From: DATGPD01 sp041398565
GTDB taxonomy: Bacteria; Planctomycetota; UBA1135; UBA2386
Assembly (NCBI GenBank): GCA_041398565.1
Contig: JAWKUN010000002.1
Location: 2,170,001-2,234,000 of the forward strand
Length of the DNA stretch: 64,000 nt
Reading direction: 5' to 3'
Below, piece by piece: positions 18,406-26,690 of the stretch. The translations under genes were made by a program, and so were the position numbers. Below the pieces are notes generated by a model, which saw nothing but the letters and a program-made list of their open reading frames with translations, searched no databases and was not told the origin of the DNA. Each line of letters starts with the position of its first letter. Positions within the stretch are counted from its first letter, which is position 1.

Positions 18406-18620
18406 CGTCGCCCCCGATCGTGCTCCCCGTGTCCGTACTCGGCCAGGAGCTGCAGCAGGTCGATCCGGCAAGTCCCACAGCCGGTTCCCGCCCGGGTCTG
18501 GGCCTGCAGCGCCGCCAGCGAGTGGGCGCCGGCGCGGATCGCGGCGAGCAGGGTCTGTCGGTGCACCTTCATGCAGAAGCAGATGCGCGGGTCGTCCTCG
18601 CTGGGCCGGAGGCGAAACAC
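18402..18620 (-). CDS. BFD-like [2Fe-2S] ferredoxin, 72 residues
   Basis: A 72-residue protein starting at a GTG at 18620, with RICFCMKVHRQTLLAAIRAG and, 32 residues on, GTGCGTCRIDLLQLLAE. The Cys-x-Cys plus Cys-x-x-Cys arrangement and the helical filling are those of bacterioferritin-associated-ferredoxin (BFD-like [2Fe-2S]) domains. These also occur in nitrite reductase and as small stand-alone proteins. No bacterioferritin is in the window. Its stop overlaps the ATG of the 618-residue repeat protein by 4 bp. A possible promoter directly abuts the start (18627-18654), so the mRNA may have almost no leader. Confidence 0.75.
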   Translation of the reverse strand: MFRLRPSEDDPRICFCMKVHRQTLLAAIRAGAHSLAALQAQTRAGTGCGTCRIDLLQLLAEYGHGEHDRGRR

Positions 18621-18626
18621 GGGGAG

Positions 18627-18654
18627 ATTATGCGCTGCGTGCGCGCCGCCCCAA
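18627..18654 (-). promoter_or_regulatory. Possible sigma-70-type promoter of the BFD-like gene
   Basis: On the minus strand TTGGGG (18654-18649) is followed after 16 bp by CATAAT (18632-18627), an AT-rich island in very GC-rich DNA. The expected transcription start would lie at or next to the GTG at 18620, implying a leaderless or near-leaderless message. The -35 match is poor (3 of 6). Confidence 0.3.
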
Positions 18655-18721
18655 CCCGCGTTCCCGCACGCGGCCAGGAATCCGAGGCGTCGGCGGCGAC
18701 CGGCGCCGTGGAAAGAGCAGC

Positions 18722-20458
18722 ATGGGTCGATATCGTGCGGTCCTCCTGCATCACGACAGCGCCTTGAACGACCTCGAGATCGCGCGTTCGCGGCCCTTGC
18801 GGCCCCTCCCCGACATCGCCTCCCAGACCTTGGGGCTCGGACCCGACGACCTCGAGCTGTACGGGCGCACCAAGGCCAAGGTGCGGCTCGACCTGCTCGA
18901 TCGGCTGCCAGCGCGCCCGCAGGCTCGCTATGTGGTCGTGACGGCGGTGACGCCGACCCCCCTCGGCGAGGGCAAGACGGTGCACACCATCGGTATCTCG
19001 ATGGCACTCAATCGCATCGGCAAGCGCGCCGTGTGCACCATCCGCCAGCCGTCGATGGGGCCGGTGTTCGGAGTCAAGGGCGGTGCGGCCGGCGGCGGCT
19101 ACAGCCAGGTGGTGCCGCCCGAGGACTTCAACCTGCACCTGACGGGCGACTTCCATGCCGTCACCGCCGCCAACAACCTGTTGGCGGCGTTCCTCGACAC
19201 GTCGTTGCTGCTCGACAATCCGCTCGACATCGACGCGGACTCGATCACCTGGCGCCGCGTGTTCGACATGAACGACCGCGCCCTGCGCCAGATCCGCGTC
19301 GGGCTCGGCGGCGCGCAGAACGGTGTGCCGCGCGACACCGGCTTCGACATCACCGCCGCCAGCGAGGTGATGGCGGTGCTCGGCTTGTCGACCAGCCTGA
19401 AGGACCTGCGCGCGCGCCTGGGGCGGATCGTCGTCGCCGCCGACCGGAGTGGCAAGCCGATCACCGCCGAGGACCTGCGTGCCGCGGGCGCCATGGCGGC
19501 GTTGATGCGCGAGGCGATCAAGCCGACGCTCATGCAGACGCTCGAAGGCACGCCAGCGCTGATCCACAGCGGCCCGTTCGCCAACATCGCGCACGGCAAC
19601 TCGTCGATCGTCGCCGACCAGGTGGCGCTGCGCTGCGCCGACTTCGTGGTGACCGAGGCCGGGTTCGGCGCCGACATGGGTTGCGAGAAGTTCTTCAACA
19701 TCAAGTGCCGGGTGTCGGGGCTGCGACCCGACGCGGCGCTGCTGGTCGCCACCGTGCGCGCGTTGAAGATGCACTCCGGGCGCTTCGAGGTGAAGATGGG
19801 CAAGGCGCTGCCCGAGGGGCTGGTGCGCGAAGACCTCGAGGCGCTGCGGGCGGGCGCCGGCAACCTGGTGAAGCAGATCGAGAACGTGCGCCTGCACGGC
19901 GTGCCGGTGGTGGTGGCGATCAACACCTTCCCCACCGACACACCGCGCGAGATCGCGCTGGTGAAGGAGATCGCGCTGGAGGCCGGCGCCTTCGACGCGC
20001 ACGAGAGTCGGCTCTTCGCCGAGGGGGGCAAGGGCGGCGAGGCGTTGGCGCAGGCGTTGGTGCGTGCCGCCGAGGAGCCCTCGACCTTCCGCTTCCTCTA
20101 CCCGCTCGATGCACCGCTGCGCACCAAGATCGAGACGCTCGCCACCAAGGTCTACGGAGCGGCCGGCGTCGAGTACGCGCCGCAAGCGTCGGCCAAGATC
20201 GACGCCTACGAGACGCAGGGCTACGGTGGCTTCCCGGTGTGCATGGCCAAGACGCAGTCGTCGCTGTCGCACGATCCCAAATTGAAGGGCCGGCCGACCG
20301 GTTTCACCTTCCCCATCCGCGACGTGCGCGTGGCGGTCGGCGCGGGCTTCGTGTATCCGCTGGCCGGCGAGATCATGACCATGCCGGGGCTCGGCCGGCA
20401 TCCCGGCGGGGCCGAGATCGACCTCGACAGCGCCGGCAACATCGTCGGCATGTTCTAG
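18722..20458 (+). CDS. fhs: Formate-tetrahydrofolate ligase
   Basis: A 578-residue cytosolic enzyme making 10-formyl-tetrahydrofolate from formate, THF and ATP. Landmarks are the P-loop TPTPLGEGKTVHTIG (about residues 80-94), RQPSMGPVFGVKGGAAGGGY, LTGDFHAVTAANNLLAAFLD, EAGFGADMGCEKFFNIKCR and the C-terminal MPGLGRHPGGAEIDLD. Length and order are normal. The ATG at 18722 has a short purine-rich stretch (GGAAAGAG) just upstream, so it is preferred over earlier in-frame starts that lie inside the divergent BFD-like gene region. It feeds one-carbon units to purine synthesis and, in principle, to YgfZ-type folate proteins elsewhere in this window. Confidence 0.96.
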   Translation: MGRYRAVLLHHDSALNDLEIARSRPLRPLPDIASQTLGLGPDDLELYGRTKAKVRLDLLDRLPARPQARYVVVTAVTPTPLGEGKTVHTIGISMALNRIGKRAVCTIRQPSMGPVFGVKGGAAGGGYSQVVPPEDFNLHLTGDFHAVTAANNLLAAFLDTSLLLDNPLDIDADSITWRRVFDMNDRALRQIRVGLGGAQNGVPRDTGFDITAASEVMAVLGLSTSLKDLRARLGRIVVAADRSGKPITAEDLRAAGAMAALMREAIKPTLMQTLEGTPALIHSGPFANIAHGNSSIVADQVALRCADFVVTEAGFGADMGCEKFFNIKCRVSGLRPDAALLVATVRALKMHSGRFEVKMGKALPEGLVREDLEALRAGAGNLVKQIENVRLHGVPVVVAINTFPTDTPREIALVKEIALEAGAFDAHESRLFAEGGKGGEALAQALVRAAEEPSTFRFLYPLDAPLRTKIETLATKVYGAAGVEYAPQASAKIDAYETQGYGGFPVCMAKTQSSLSHDPKLKGRPTGFTFPIRDVRVAVGAGFVYPLAGEIMTMPGLGRHPGGAEIDLDSAGNIVGMF

Positions 20459-20495
20459 CCAGGTCGCGCGTGGGACGTGTCCGTCGCATCACCGA

Positions 20496-20936
20496 GTGCC
20501 TGGAATCGCGCGAGTCAAGCGCGCGGCCCCGGGCTGCCGAAACACCCAGACGACGAGGGTCGTTGTCCCGTTGATCGAACACCGCGTCTTCCACCGCCTG
20601 AGCGTGCGCCTGCCCGTGCGCTACGCCATCGCCGCCGGTCAGGAGCAGGTCGGCGGCGAAGGCGGCACCATCAACCTGTCGGCCGGGGGCATGCTGCTGT
20701 CAGTCCAGGCGATGCCGACGCCGATGGTGGCGGAGCTGCTGGAGGGGAGGGGCGAGATCCGGGTAGCCTTCGCCCTGGCGCTGGGCGAGGACGAGATCGC
20801 GACGCACTGTCGTCTGGTGTGGATGCAGGGGCCGAAGCGGGCCGGCGACGGCTTCGAACTGGGCCTGCGTTTCCTCGACCTGCCGTCGGCGACGCACGAC
20901 CGGATCCACGCATTCATCTCGCAGATGTCGCACTGA
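20496..20936 (+). CDS. PilZ-domain protein (probable c-di-GMP receptor)
   Basis: About 146 residues carrying a single PilZ domain. The two ligand motifs are present: R-x-x-x-R in FHRLSVRLPVRY and the [DN]-x-S-x-x-G motif as NLSAGGM, followed by the beta-barrel up to ELGLRFLDL. Stand-alone PilZ proteins bind cyclic di-GMP and alter partner proteins. The start is uncertain: a GTG at 20496 gives the full length, while a TTG at 20571 would give LIEHRVFHRLS, which begins right at the domain. Convergent with transketolase; two hairpins separate them. Confidence 0.82.
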   Translation: MPGIARVKRAAPGCRNTQTTRVVVPLIEHRVFHRLSVRLPVRYAIAAGQEQVGGEGGTINLSAGGMLLSVQAMPTPMVAELLEGRGEIRVAFALALGEDEIATHCRLVWMQGPKRAGDGFELGLRFLDLPSATHDRIHAFISQMSH

Positions 20937-20968
20937 GGCACGAGTGGGCCGCGGGCGCCAGGGCGACT

Positions 20969-21008
20969 GCCGGTAGCACCGGCGAGGAAGCCGGCGAAGT
21001 CGGCTTCC
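20969..21008. terminator. Two hairpins between convergent PilZ and transketolase genes
   Basis: GCCGGT-agc-ACCGGC (20969-20983) is followed by GGAAGCCG (20986-20993) pairing with CGGCTTCC (21001-21008) around a 7-nt loop, a perfect 8-bp stem. They lie in the 106 bp between the two stops and could end transcripts from both sides. No U-tract. Confidence 0.45.
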
Positions 21009-21042
21009 CTGGGCGTCCAGGCGCGCGGCGACGAGTCGCGGT

Positions 21043-23031
21043 CTACCGGCCGAGCATCGCCTTCAAGCGCGTCGCGACGGCCGCCGGCGTGAAGCCGTAC
21101 TTCTCCGCCAGCACGCCCGCGGGCGCGCTCGCGCCGAAGCGGGTGACGCCGATCACCCGCTCGATCGAGCCCGTGAACTGGCACCACCCCTCGGGGCGGC
21201 CCATCTCGAGGGCGAAGGTCTTCAGATCTGGCGGCACGACCGCACGGCGATAGCCGTCGTCCTGGGCTAGGAACGTCTCGACGCAGGGCATGCTCACCAC
21301 CGCCAGGTGGATGTCCTCGGCCGCCAGCGCCTCGGCCGCGGCGACCGCGACGCTGACCTCGGCGCCGGTGGCGATCAGCGTGGCCGTTGGCCGGGCGGGC
21401 GCCACCACCCGATAGCCGCCGCGCAAGGCGTCGTGCGCGGTGACCCCGGCGGGGCGGCGCAGCACCGGCAGGTTCTGGCGGGTGAGACAAAACACCGAGG
21501 GGCCGTCCTTGGTGGTGAGTGCGTGCGCATAGGCGGCGCCGACCTCGACGCCGTCGGCGGGACGCCAGACGTGGACGTCGGGAATCAGGCGCAGGCTGGC
21601 GACTTGCTCGATCGGTTGGTGGGTGGGTCCGTCCTCGCCGACCATCAGGCTGTCGTGGGTGAACACGAAGATCACCGGCAGGCGCATGAGCGCCGCCAGC
21701 CGGATGGTGGGGCGCATGTAGTCGGAGAACACCAGGAACGTGCTGCCGAGCGGCTGGAACGCTCCGTGCAGGGCGATGCCGTTCATCACCGAACCCATGG
21801 CGTGCTCGCGGATGCCGAAGTGCAACGTGTTGCCGCCGAAGCGGCCGGCCTCGACCGACGCCGAGCCCTTGATGTCGGTCCTGGTCGACGAGGCGAGGTC
21901 GGCGGCGCCGCTGACCAGGCGCGGGCACAGCGCCGCCGCCTGCTGCACGACCTTGTGCGAGAGCACGCGTGTCGCCGCAGCGTCGTTGCCGGCGGCGGCG
22001 ACCAGCCGGTCGAGGAGATCGGCAGGCGCCTCGAAGGCGCGCAGGGCCTGGGCCTTGGCAGCGCCGTCGCGGTGCTTGCTGCACCAGGCTTCGTACTGCT
22101 CGTTCCAGGCAGCGCGCACCGCCTCGTTGTCGCGGGTGCGCTGCGCGAACAGTTCGCGCACGGGCGTCGGCACCGCGAACGCTTCGGCCGGCATGCCGAG
22201 CGCCTGCTTGGTGGCGGCGATCTCCTTCTCGCCCAGAGGCGCCCCGTGCGCCTCGGGCGTGTCCTGCTTGTGCGGGCTACCCTTGCCGATGTGGCTCTTG
22301 GCGACGACCAGGGTCGGGCGCGCCAGGTTGCTCAGCGCACGGTCGAGCGTGCGCTCGACCTCCTCGATGTCGTGCGCGTCCATCTCGTAGACGTCCCAAC
22401 CGACGGCGCGGAAACGGGCGGGGACGTCTTCGCTGAAGCTGATGCCGGTGTTGCCGTCGATGGTGATGCGGTTGTCGTCGTAGACGTACAGCAGGTTGTC
22501 GAGGCGCAGATGGCCGGCGAGGGATGCCGCTTCCGCGCTGAGCCCTTCCATCAGGTCGCCGTCGGACACGATGCCGATCACCCGCGTCGCCAGCTGGCTG
22601 CAGCCGGTGTGCGCTGCCTCCATGTGCGCGGCCAGCGCCATGCCGACACCGTTGGCGAAACCCTGCCCGAGAGGCCCGGTCGTGGTCTCGACACCGGGCG
22701 TCTCGCCGACTTCGGGGTGGCCTGGCGTCTTGCTGTGCCACTGCCGGAACGACTTCAGGTCGTCGAGGCTCACGCCGTAGCCGGCGAGGTGCAGCATCGA
22801 GTACAGCAGCATCGAGCCGTGCCCGGCCGACAGCACGAAGCGGTCGCGTCCGAGCCACTGCGGGTCCTTGGCGCTGTAGCGCAGGTGTTTCAGCCACAGC
22901 ACGACTGCCACGTCCGCCATGCCCATGGGCATGCCGGGATGGCCGCTGTTGGCCTTCTCCACCGCGTCCATTGCGAGGCCGCGCACGGTGTTGGCGGCGA
23001 GAGTGAGAAGATGCGTATCGGTTGTCGTCAC
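21043..23031 (-). CDS. tkt: Transketolase
   Basis: A 662-residue thiamine-diphosphate enzyme of the pentose phosphate pathway, transferring two-carbon units between sugar phosphates. Seen in order: ANSGHPGMPMGMADVAVVLW, LSAGHGSMLLYSMLHLAGY, ETTTGPLGQGFANGVGMALA, the ThDP motif VSDGDLMEGLSAEAASLAGH ending in YDDN, then the pyrimidine-binding domain (FGIREHAMGSVMNGIALHG, FVFTHDSLMVGEDGPTHQPI) and the C-terminal domain. Length is standard. The 155 bp between it and the fdx stop contain no gene. Confidence 0.96.
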   Translation of the reverse strand: MTTTDTHLLTLAANTVRGLAMDAVEKANSGHPGMPMGMADVAVVLWLKHLRYSAKDPQWLGRDRFVLSAGHGSMLLYSMLHLAGYGVSLDDLKSFRQWHSKTPGHPEVGETPGVETTTGPLGQGFANGVGMALAAHMEAAHTGCSQLATRVIGIVSDGDLMEGLSAEAASLAGHLRLDNLLYVYDDNRITIDGNTGISFSEDVPARFRAVGWDVYEMDAHDIEEVERTLDRALSNLARPTLVVAKSHIGKGSPHKQDTPEAHGAPLGEKEIAATKQALGMPAEAFAVPTPVRELFAQRTRDNEAVRAAWNEQYEAWCSKHRDGAAKAQALRAFEAPADLLDRLVAAAGNDAAATRVLSHKVVQQAAALCPRLVSGAADLASSTRTDIKGSASVEAGRFGGNTLHFGIREHAMGSVMNGIALHGAFQPLGSTFLVFSDYMRPTIRLAALMRLPVIFVFTHDSLMVGEDGPTHQPIEQVASLRLIPDVHVWRPADGVEVGAAYAHALTTKDGPSVFCLTRQNLPVLRRPAGVTAHDALRGGYRVVAPARPTATLIATGAEVSVAVAAAEALAAEDIHLAVVSMPCVETFLAQDDGYRRAVVPPDLKTFALEMGRPEGWCQFTGSIERVIGVTRFGASAPAGVLAEKYGFTPAAVATRLKAMLGR

Positions 23032-23186
23032 GGCGCGGAGCCCTCCCGAGAACGAGGCGGCGAGAGTGTAGCGGTGCGACGCGAGCGACTCGACGGTGAA
23101 CGTGCGCCGTCAGCTGATGTCCTGGACCGGGCGGCCTCCGCGCCGCCGTCTCGTGCGGCTCGGCGGCCCGCCGCCGGCCGACACCC

Positions 23187-23525
23187 CTACGAGCCCTCGC
23201 GCACCAGGTTGACGTTCCACCGCGGAATCTCGGCCTCGACGACGCCCCCCTCGGGCCGGCGCTCCACCTTGGCCTGGCACGCCAGGCGGCTGTTCAGGCC
23301 GACGCCGCGCGCCGTGTCGAGCTGGTCGAGTTCGTCCTCGTCGGCCGCGCTGAGCGCCTCGGCGCCGCGCGTGATCTTGATGTGGCAGGTGGAACAGGCA
23401 CAGACGCCGCCGCAGGCGTGGTCGATGGCCACGCCCTGGCGAAGGGCGGCGTCGAGCAAGGACTCGCCGAGCTCGACCTCGAGGTCCCGGTCGCAGCCCG
23501 AGAAGCGGACGCGCACCGGACTCAC
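23187..23525 (-). CDS. fdx: ISC-type [2Fe-2S] ferredoxin
   Basis: A 112-residue adrenodoxin-type ferredoxin, last gene of the ISC operon. Cluster ligands are in HACGGVCACSTCH plus the later LACQAK, the C-x5-C-x2-C...C arrangement of Fdx. It supplies electrons for cluster assembly on IscU. Its ATG overlaps the hscA stop by 4 bp, so translation is probably coupled. Confidence 0.94.
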   Translation of the reverse strand: MSPVRVRFSGCDRDLEVELGESLLDAALRQGVAIDHACGGVCACSTCHIKITRGAEALSAADEDELDQLDTARGVGLNSRLACQAKVERRPEGGVVEAEIPRWNVNLVREGS

Positions 23526-25369
23526 TGCAGCCGATCCTCCGACAGGGCCTTGCGCACCGCCGAGGACATGATGTCGTCGGCGATCTGGGCGGTGAGCTGC
23601 GACAGGTCGTCGATGGCCGCCTTGAGCGCCTCGGTCGGCACGTCGTCGGCCAGGACCTTCTCCAGGCGGGTGGCAGCCTTCTTGACCGAGTAGGTCTGGT
23701 CGGGCGGCAGATCGGGGGCCAGCTCGAGAGCGCGGCGCGTGCCGCGCACCATGGCCAGGGCCTTGTGGCGCGCCTCGAGTCGCTCCCGCGCGGCCATGTC
23801 TTCGCTGGCGTGGTCCAACGAGTCCTGCATCATGCGACGCACCTCGTCGCGGTCGAGTCCGAACGACGGCACCACGCGGATCGAGGCCTCGGTGCCGGTC
23901 CGCTGTTCGATGGCGCGGACGGTGAGCAGGCCGTCGGCATCGACCAGGAAGGTGACGGCGATGCGCGGCAGCCCGGCGGGCATCGGCGGGATGCCCGAGA
24001 GCTTGAACGAACCCAGTCGCCGGCAGTGCGCCACCAGCTCACGTTCGCCCTGGTAGATGTTGATGTCGACGGCGGTCTGGTTGTCGACCTGCGTGCTGAA
24101 CTCCTCGGTCTTGCTGGCGGGCACCGTCGAGTTGCGCAGGACGAGCTTGCTCATCGCGCCGCCGATGGTCTCGATGCCGAGCGACAGGGGGATGACGTCG
24201 AGCAGTAGCAGCGAGCGGTTGCCGCCGGCCAGGACGTCGGCCTGCACCGCCGCGCCGAGGGCGACCGCCAGATCCGGGTCGACGTCGGCCCGGGGCTCGC
24301 GCTGCATGAGCGCCTGCAGGCGGGCGCGGACCAGGGGGATGCGCGAACTGCCACCGACGAGAAGCACGTGGTCGAAGTCGCTCGGCTCGACCTCGGCGTC
24401 GCGCATCGCCGCGCGGCACGCCAGCAAGGTGCGTTCGACCAACGGCGCGATCATGGCATCGAGCTCGGCGCGCGTCAGGGTGAAGGCGTGCGTACCGCGC
24501 GCGCCGAGATCGCACTGCAGCGTCGCCTGCTCGGCGCGCGACAGTTCGATCTTCAGGTGCTCCGCCGAGCGGCGCAGGGTCTGGCGCACGAAAGGGTCGC
24601 TGTTCGCTGCAAGGGCGACGCCGCGCGCGGCCAGGTCCTCCTGCAGGCGCTCGACGATGCCGTGGTCGATGTCGTCGCCGCCCAGGTGCGTGTCGCCGTG
24701 GGTGGCCAGCACGCGGAACACGCCGTCTTGGATGCGCAGCACGGACACGTCGAACGTGCCGCCGCCGAGGTCGTAGACCAGCACCAAGCCGTCCTTGCCA
24801 CCATCGACCCCGAAGGCCAGCGAGGCGGCGGTCGGCTCGTTGACGATGCGCAGGCACTCGAGGCCGGCGAGGGCGGCCGCGTCCTTGGTGGCCAGGCGCT
24901 GCGCGTCGTCGAAGTAGGCCGGCACGGTGACCACGGCGCGGTGCACCGGCTGACCGAGGGCGGCTTCGGCCACGGCTCGCACCTTGCCGAGCACGAGAGC
25001 GGACAGCTCCTCCGGCGAGTAGCTGGCGTCGCCGACGACGACCCGCGGCAAACCGCGTTCGCCGCGCACGACTCGGTAGGGGAGGCGCGCGATCTCGTCG
25101 TCGAGCTCCGGGCCAGCGCGGCCGATCAGGCGCTTGACCGAGTGGACCGTGAGGTCGGGATGCAGGAGTGCCAGAGCCTTGGCCGCGCGGCCGACGACGA
25201 CTCGACCGTCGGCGAAGCTGACCACCGACGGGATCATGGCGTCGCCGTCCGCATCGCGCAGGACGATCGGCCCCTTGCGGCCCATCACCGCAGCCAGGCT
25301 GTTGGTCGTGCCCAGATCGATGCCGAGGACGACGTCGCTGCCGGGGGGAGAGGCGGGGGCCGGTGTCAT
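23522..25369 (-). CDS. hscA: Fe-S assembly chaperone HscA (Hsp70)
   Basis: A 615-residue Hsp70 that, with HscB, helps release clusters from IscU. ATPase motifs are GIDLGTTNSLAAVM, VTVPAYFDDAQRLATKDAA, YDLGGGTFDVSVL and LLVGGSSRIPLVRARL; the substrate-binding domain follows from about residue 380. The placement between hscB and fdx and the length are diagnostic of HscA rather than DnaK. The ATG at 25369 overlaps the hscB stop by 4 bp and gives MTPAPASPPGSDVVLGID; longer in-frame forms would run through hscB. Confidence 0.94.
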   Translation of the reverse strand: MTPAPASPPGSDVVLGIDLGTTNSLAAVMGRKGPIVLRDADGDAMIPSVVSFADGRVVVGRAAKALALLHPDLTVHSVKRLIGRAGPELDDEIARLPYRVVRGERGLPRVVVGDASYSPEELSALVLGKVRAVAEAALGQPVHRAVVTVPAYFDDAQRLATKDAAALAGLECLRIVNEPTAASLAFGVDGGKDGLVLVYDLGGGTFDVSVLRIQDGVFRVLATHGDTHLGGDDIDHGIVERLQEDLAARGVALAANSDPFVRQTLRRSAEHLKIELSRAEQATLQCDLGARGTHAFTLTRAELDAMIAPLVERTLLACRAAMRDAEVEPSDFDHVLLVGGSSRIPLVRARLQALMQREPRADVDPDLAVALGAAVQADVLAGGNRSLLLLDVIPLSLGIETIGGAMSKLVLRNSTVPASKTEEFSTQVDNQTAVDINIYQGERELVAHCRRLGSFKLSGIPPMPAGLPRIAVTFLVDADGLLTVRAIEQRTGTEASIRVVPSFGLDRDEVRRMMQDSLDHASEDMAARERLEARHKALAMVRGTRRALELAPDLPPDQTYSVKKAATRLEKVLADDVPTEALKAAIDDLSQLTAQIADDIMSSAVRKALSEDRLQ

Positions 25370-25845
25370 GACGAGAGGTCGCGCCGTGCCTTGTCGTGGT
25401 AGCGGGACTGGTGCACGCGGGTCGCCGCCGCGTCCCACTCGCCGGCGGCGACGGCACGCTGCAGCTCCCGCCAATCCTGTGCGAGCAGCTCGTCGAGTCG
25501 TGCGCGCAGGGCCTCGGCCTCGGTGCTGGCCCGCGGTGTTCGGGCGACCCGCTCGGCGAGTTCGAGGGCGTCGTCGAGGAAGTCGGGCGACAACGTCTTG
25601 CGTCGCGACAGCACGCCGGGCGCAGACAGCTCGACCAGGCGCGCCGCTCGCTGCCACGGATCGCGCAGGATGCGGTAGGAGTCGTTCACCTCGGCGGCGC
25701 GGGCCAGCAGGGCGACCGCGTCGACGCCGGACGACGCGTGGTGGTCGGGGTGGCTGGCGCGCGAGAGCTCCAGGTAGCGCGCCTCGAGCCAAGCCTTGTC
25801 GACGTCGAGCGACGGCGGCATGCCGAACACCGCGAAGGGGTCCAT
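25366..25845 (-). CDS. hscB: Fe-S assembly co-chaperone HscB (J-protein)
   Basis: A 159-residue J-domain protein beginning MDPFAVFGMPPSLDVDKAWL, with the HPD tripeptide in SRASHPDHHAS (about residue 33). The C-terminal three-helix domain, which binds IscU, follows. It stimulates HscA ATPase and delivers IscU. Stop overlaps hscA by 4 bp; the gene starts 16 bp after iscA. Confidence 0.93.
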   Translation of the reverse strand: MDPFAVFGMPPSLDVDKAWLEARYLELSRASHPDHHASSGVDAVALLARAAEVNDSYRILRDPWQRAARLVELSAPGVLSRRKTLSPDFLDDALELAERVARTPRASTEAEALRARLDELLAQDWRELQRAVAAGEWDAAATRVHQSRYHDKARRDLSS

Positions 25846-25861
25846 GCGCGAAGGTGCGTCG

Positions 25862-26248
25862 CTAGGCCGAGAACGACGTGCCGCAGCCGCAGGTGCCCTT
25901 CGCCGACGGGTTCTGGAACGCGAACCCGCGGTTGAGGAGGCCGTCGTTGAAGTCGAGGACGGTGCCGCCCATGAAGAACTCGCTCTTCTTGTCGATCACC
26001 AGCCTGATGCCGAACATCTCGTAGGCGACGTCGAACTCGGTCGGACCGTTCTGGTCGAAGTCGAGCACGTAGCTGAAGCCGGAGCAGCCGCCACCCTTGG
26101 CGCCGACCCGCACCCAAGTGTGGTCGGCAGGGAAGCCCTGCTCGTCGATGACGCGCCGGATCTCCTTGGCGGCGCGCTCGGTGAGGTGAACGCCGCGGCC
26201 CTTCTTGGGGGCGTCCAGCTCGGGAGCGTTCGGGTCGGTGGAGTTCAT
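25862..26248 (-). CDS. iscA: A-type Fe-S carrier IscA
   Basis: A 128-residue A-type carrier that accepts clusters or iron during assembly. The three conserved cysteines are in KGGGCSGFSYVLDF and GTCGCGTSFSA at the C-terminus. The first 20 residues are an Asn/Asp/Pro-rich extension not usual for IscA. Start at 26248 overlaps the iscU stop by 4 bp. Confidence 0.94.
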   Translation of the reverse strand: MNSTDPNAPELDAPKKGRGVHLTERAAKEIRRVIDEQGFPADHTWVRVGAKGGGCSGFSYVLDFDQNGPTEFDVAYEMFGIRLVIDKKSEFFMGGTVLDFNDGLLNRGFAFQNPSAKGTCGCGTSFSA

Positions 26249-26670
26249 GCTCGGCTCGTCGCCGGCTCGTCGCCGGAGGGACCACGGAGGGCAGCCTGCT
26301 TGGCGCGGTAGTCGGCGACCGCCGCCTTGATCGCGTCCTCGGCCAGCACCGAGCAGTGGATCTTGACCGGCGGCAGCGACAGCTCCTCCACGATCTGGGT
26401 GTTGTTGATGTGTTCCGCCTGCTCGATGGTGGTGCCCTTCAGCCACTCGGTGGCGAGCGAGGACGAGGCGATCGCCGAACCGCAGCCGTAGGTCTTGAAC
26501 TTGGCGTCGACGATGCGGCCCTCGTCGTCGACCTTGATCTGCAGCTTCATCACGTCGCCGCACTCGGGTGCGCCGACGACGCCGGTGCCGACGTCGAGGG
26601 CGTTCTTGTCGAGCGAGCCGACGTTGCGCGGGTTGTTGTAGTGGTCGAGGACCTTGTCGCTGTAGGACAT
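26245..26670 (-). CDS. iscU: Fe-S cluster scaffold IscU
   Basis: A 141-residue scaffold on which [2Fe-2S] and [4Fe-4S] clusters are built. It has the three ligand cysteines in GAPECGDVMKLQIKV, TYGCGSAIASSS and KIHCSVLAEDAIKAA. The chaperone-recognition LPPVK motif directly precedes the third cysteine. The C-terminal 15 residues (LRGPSGDEPATSRA) extend beyond the usual end. It starts 20 bp after iscS. Confidence 0.96.
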   Translation of the reverse strand: MSYSDKVLDHYNNPRNVGSLDKNALDVGTGVVGAPECGDVMKLQIKVDDEGRIVDAKFKTYGCGSAIASSSLATEWLKGTTIEQAEHINNTQIVEELSLPPVKIHCSVLAEDAIKAAVADYRAKQAALRGPSGDEPATSRA

Positions 26671-26690
26671 GGTGGGCTCCGGGTGGTTGG

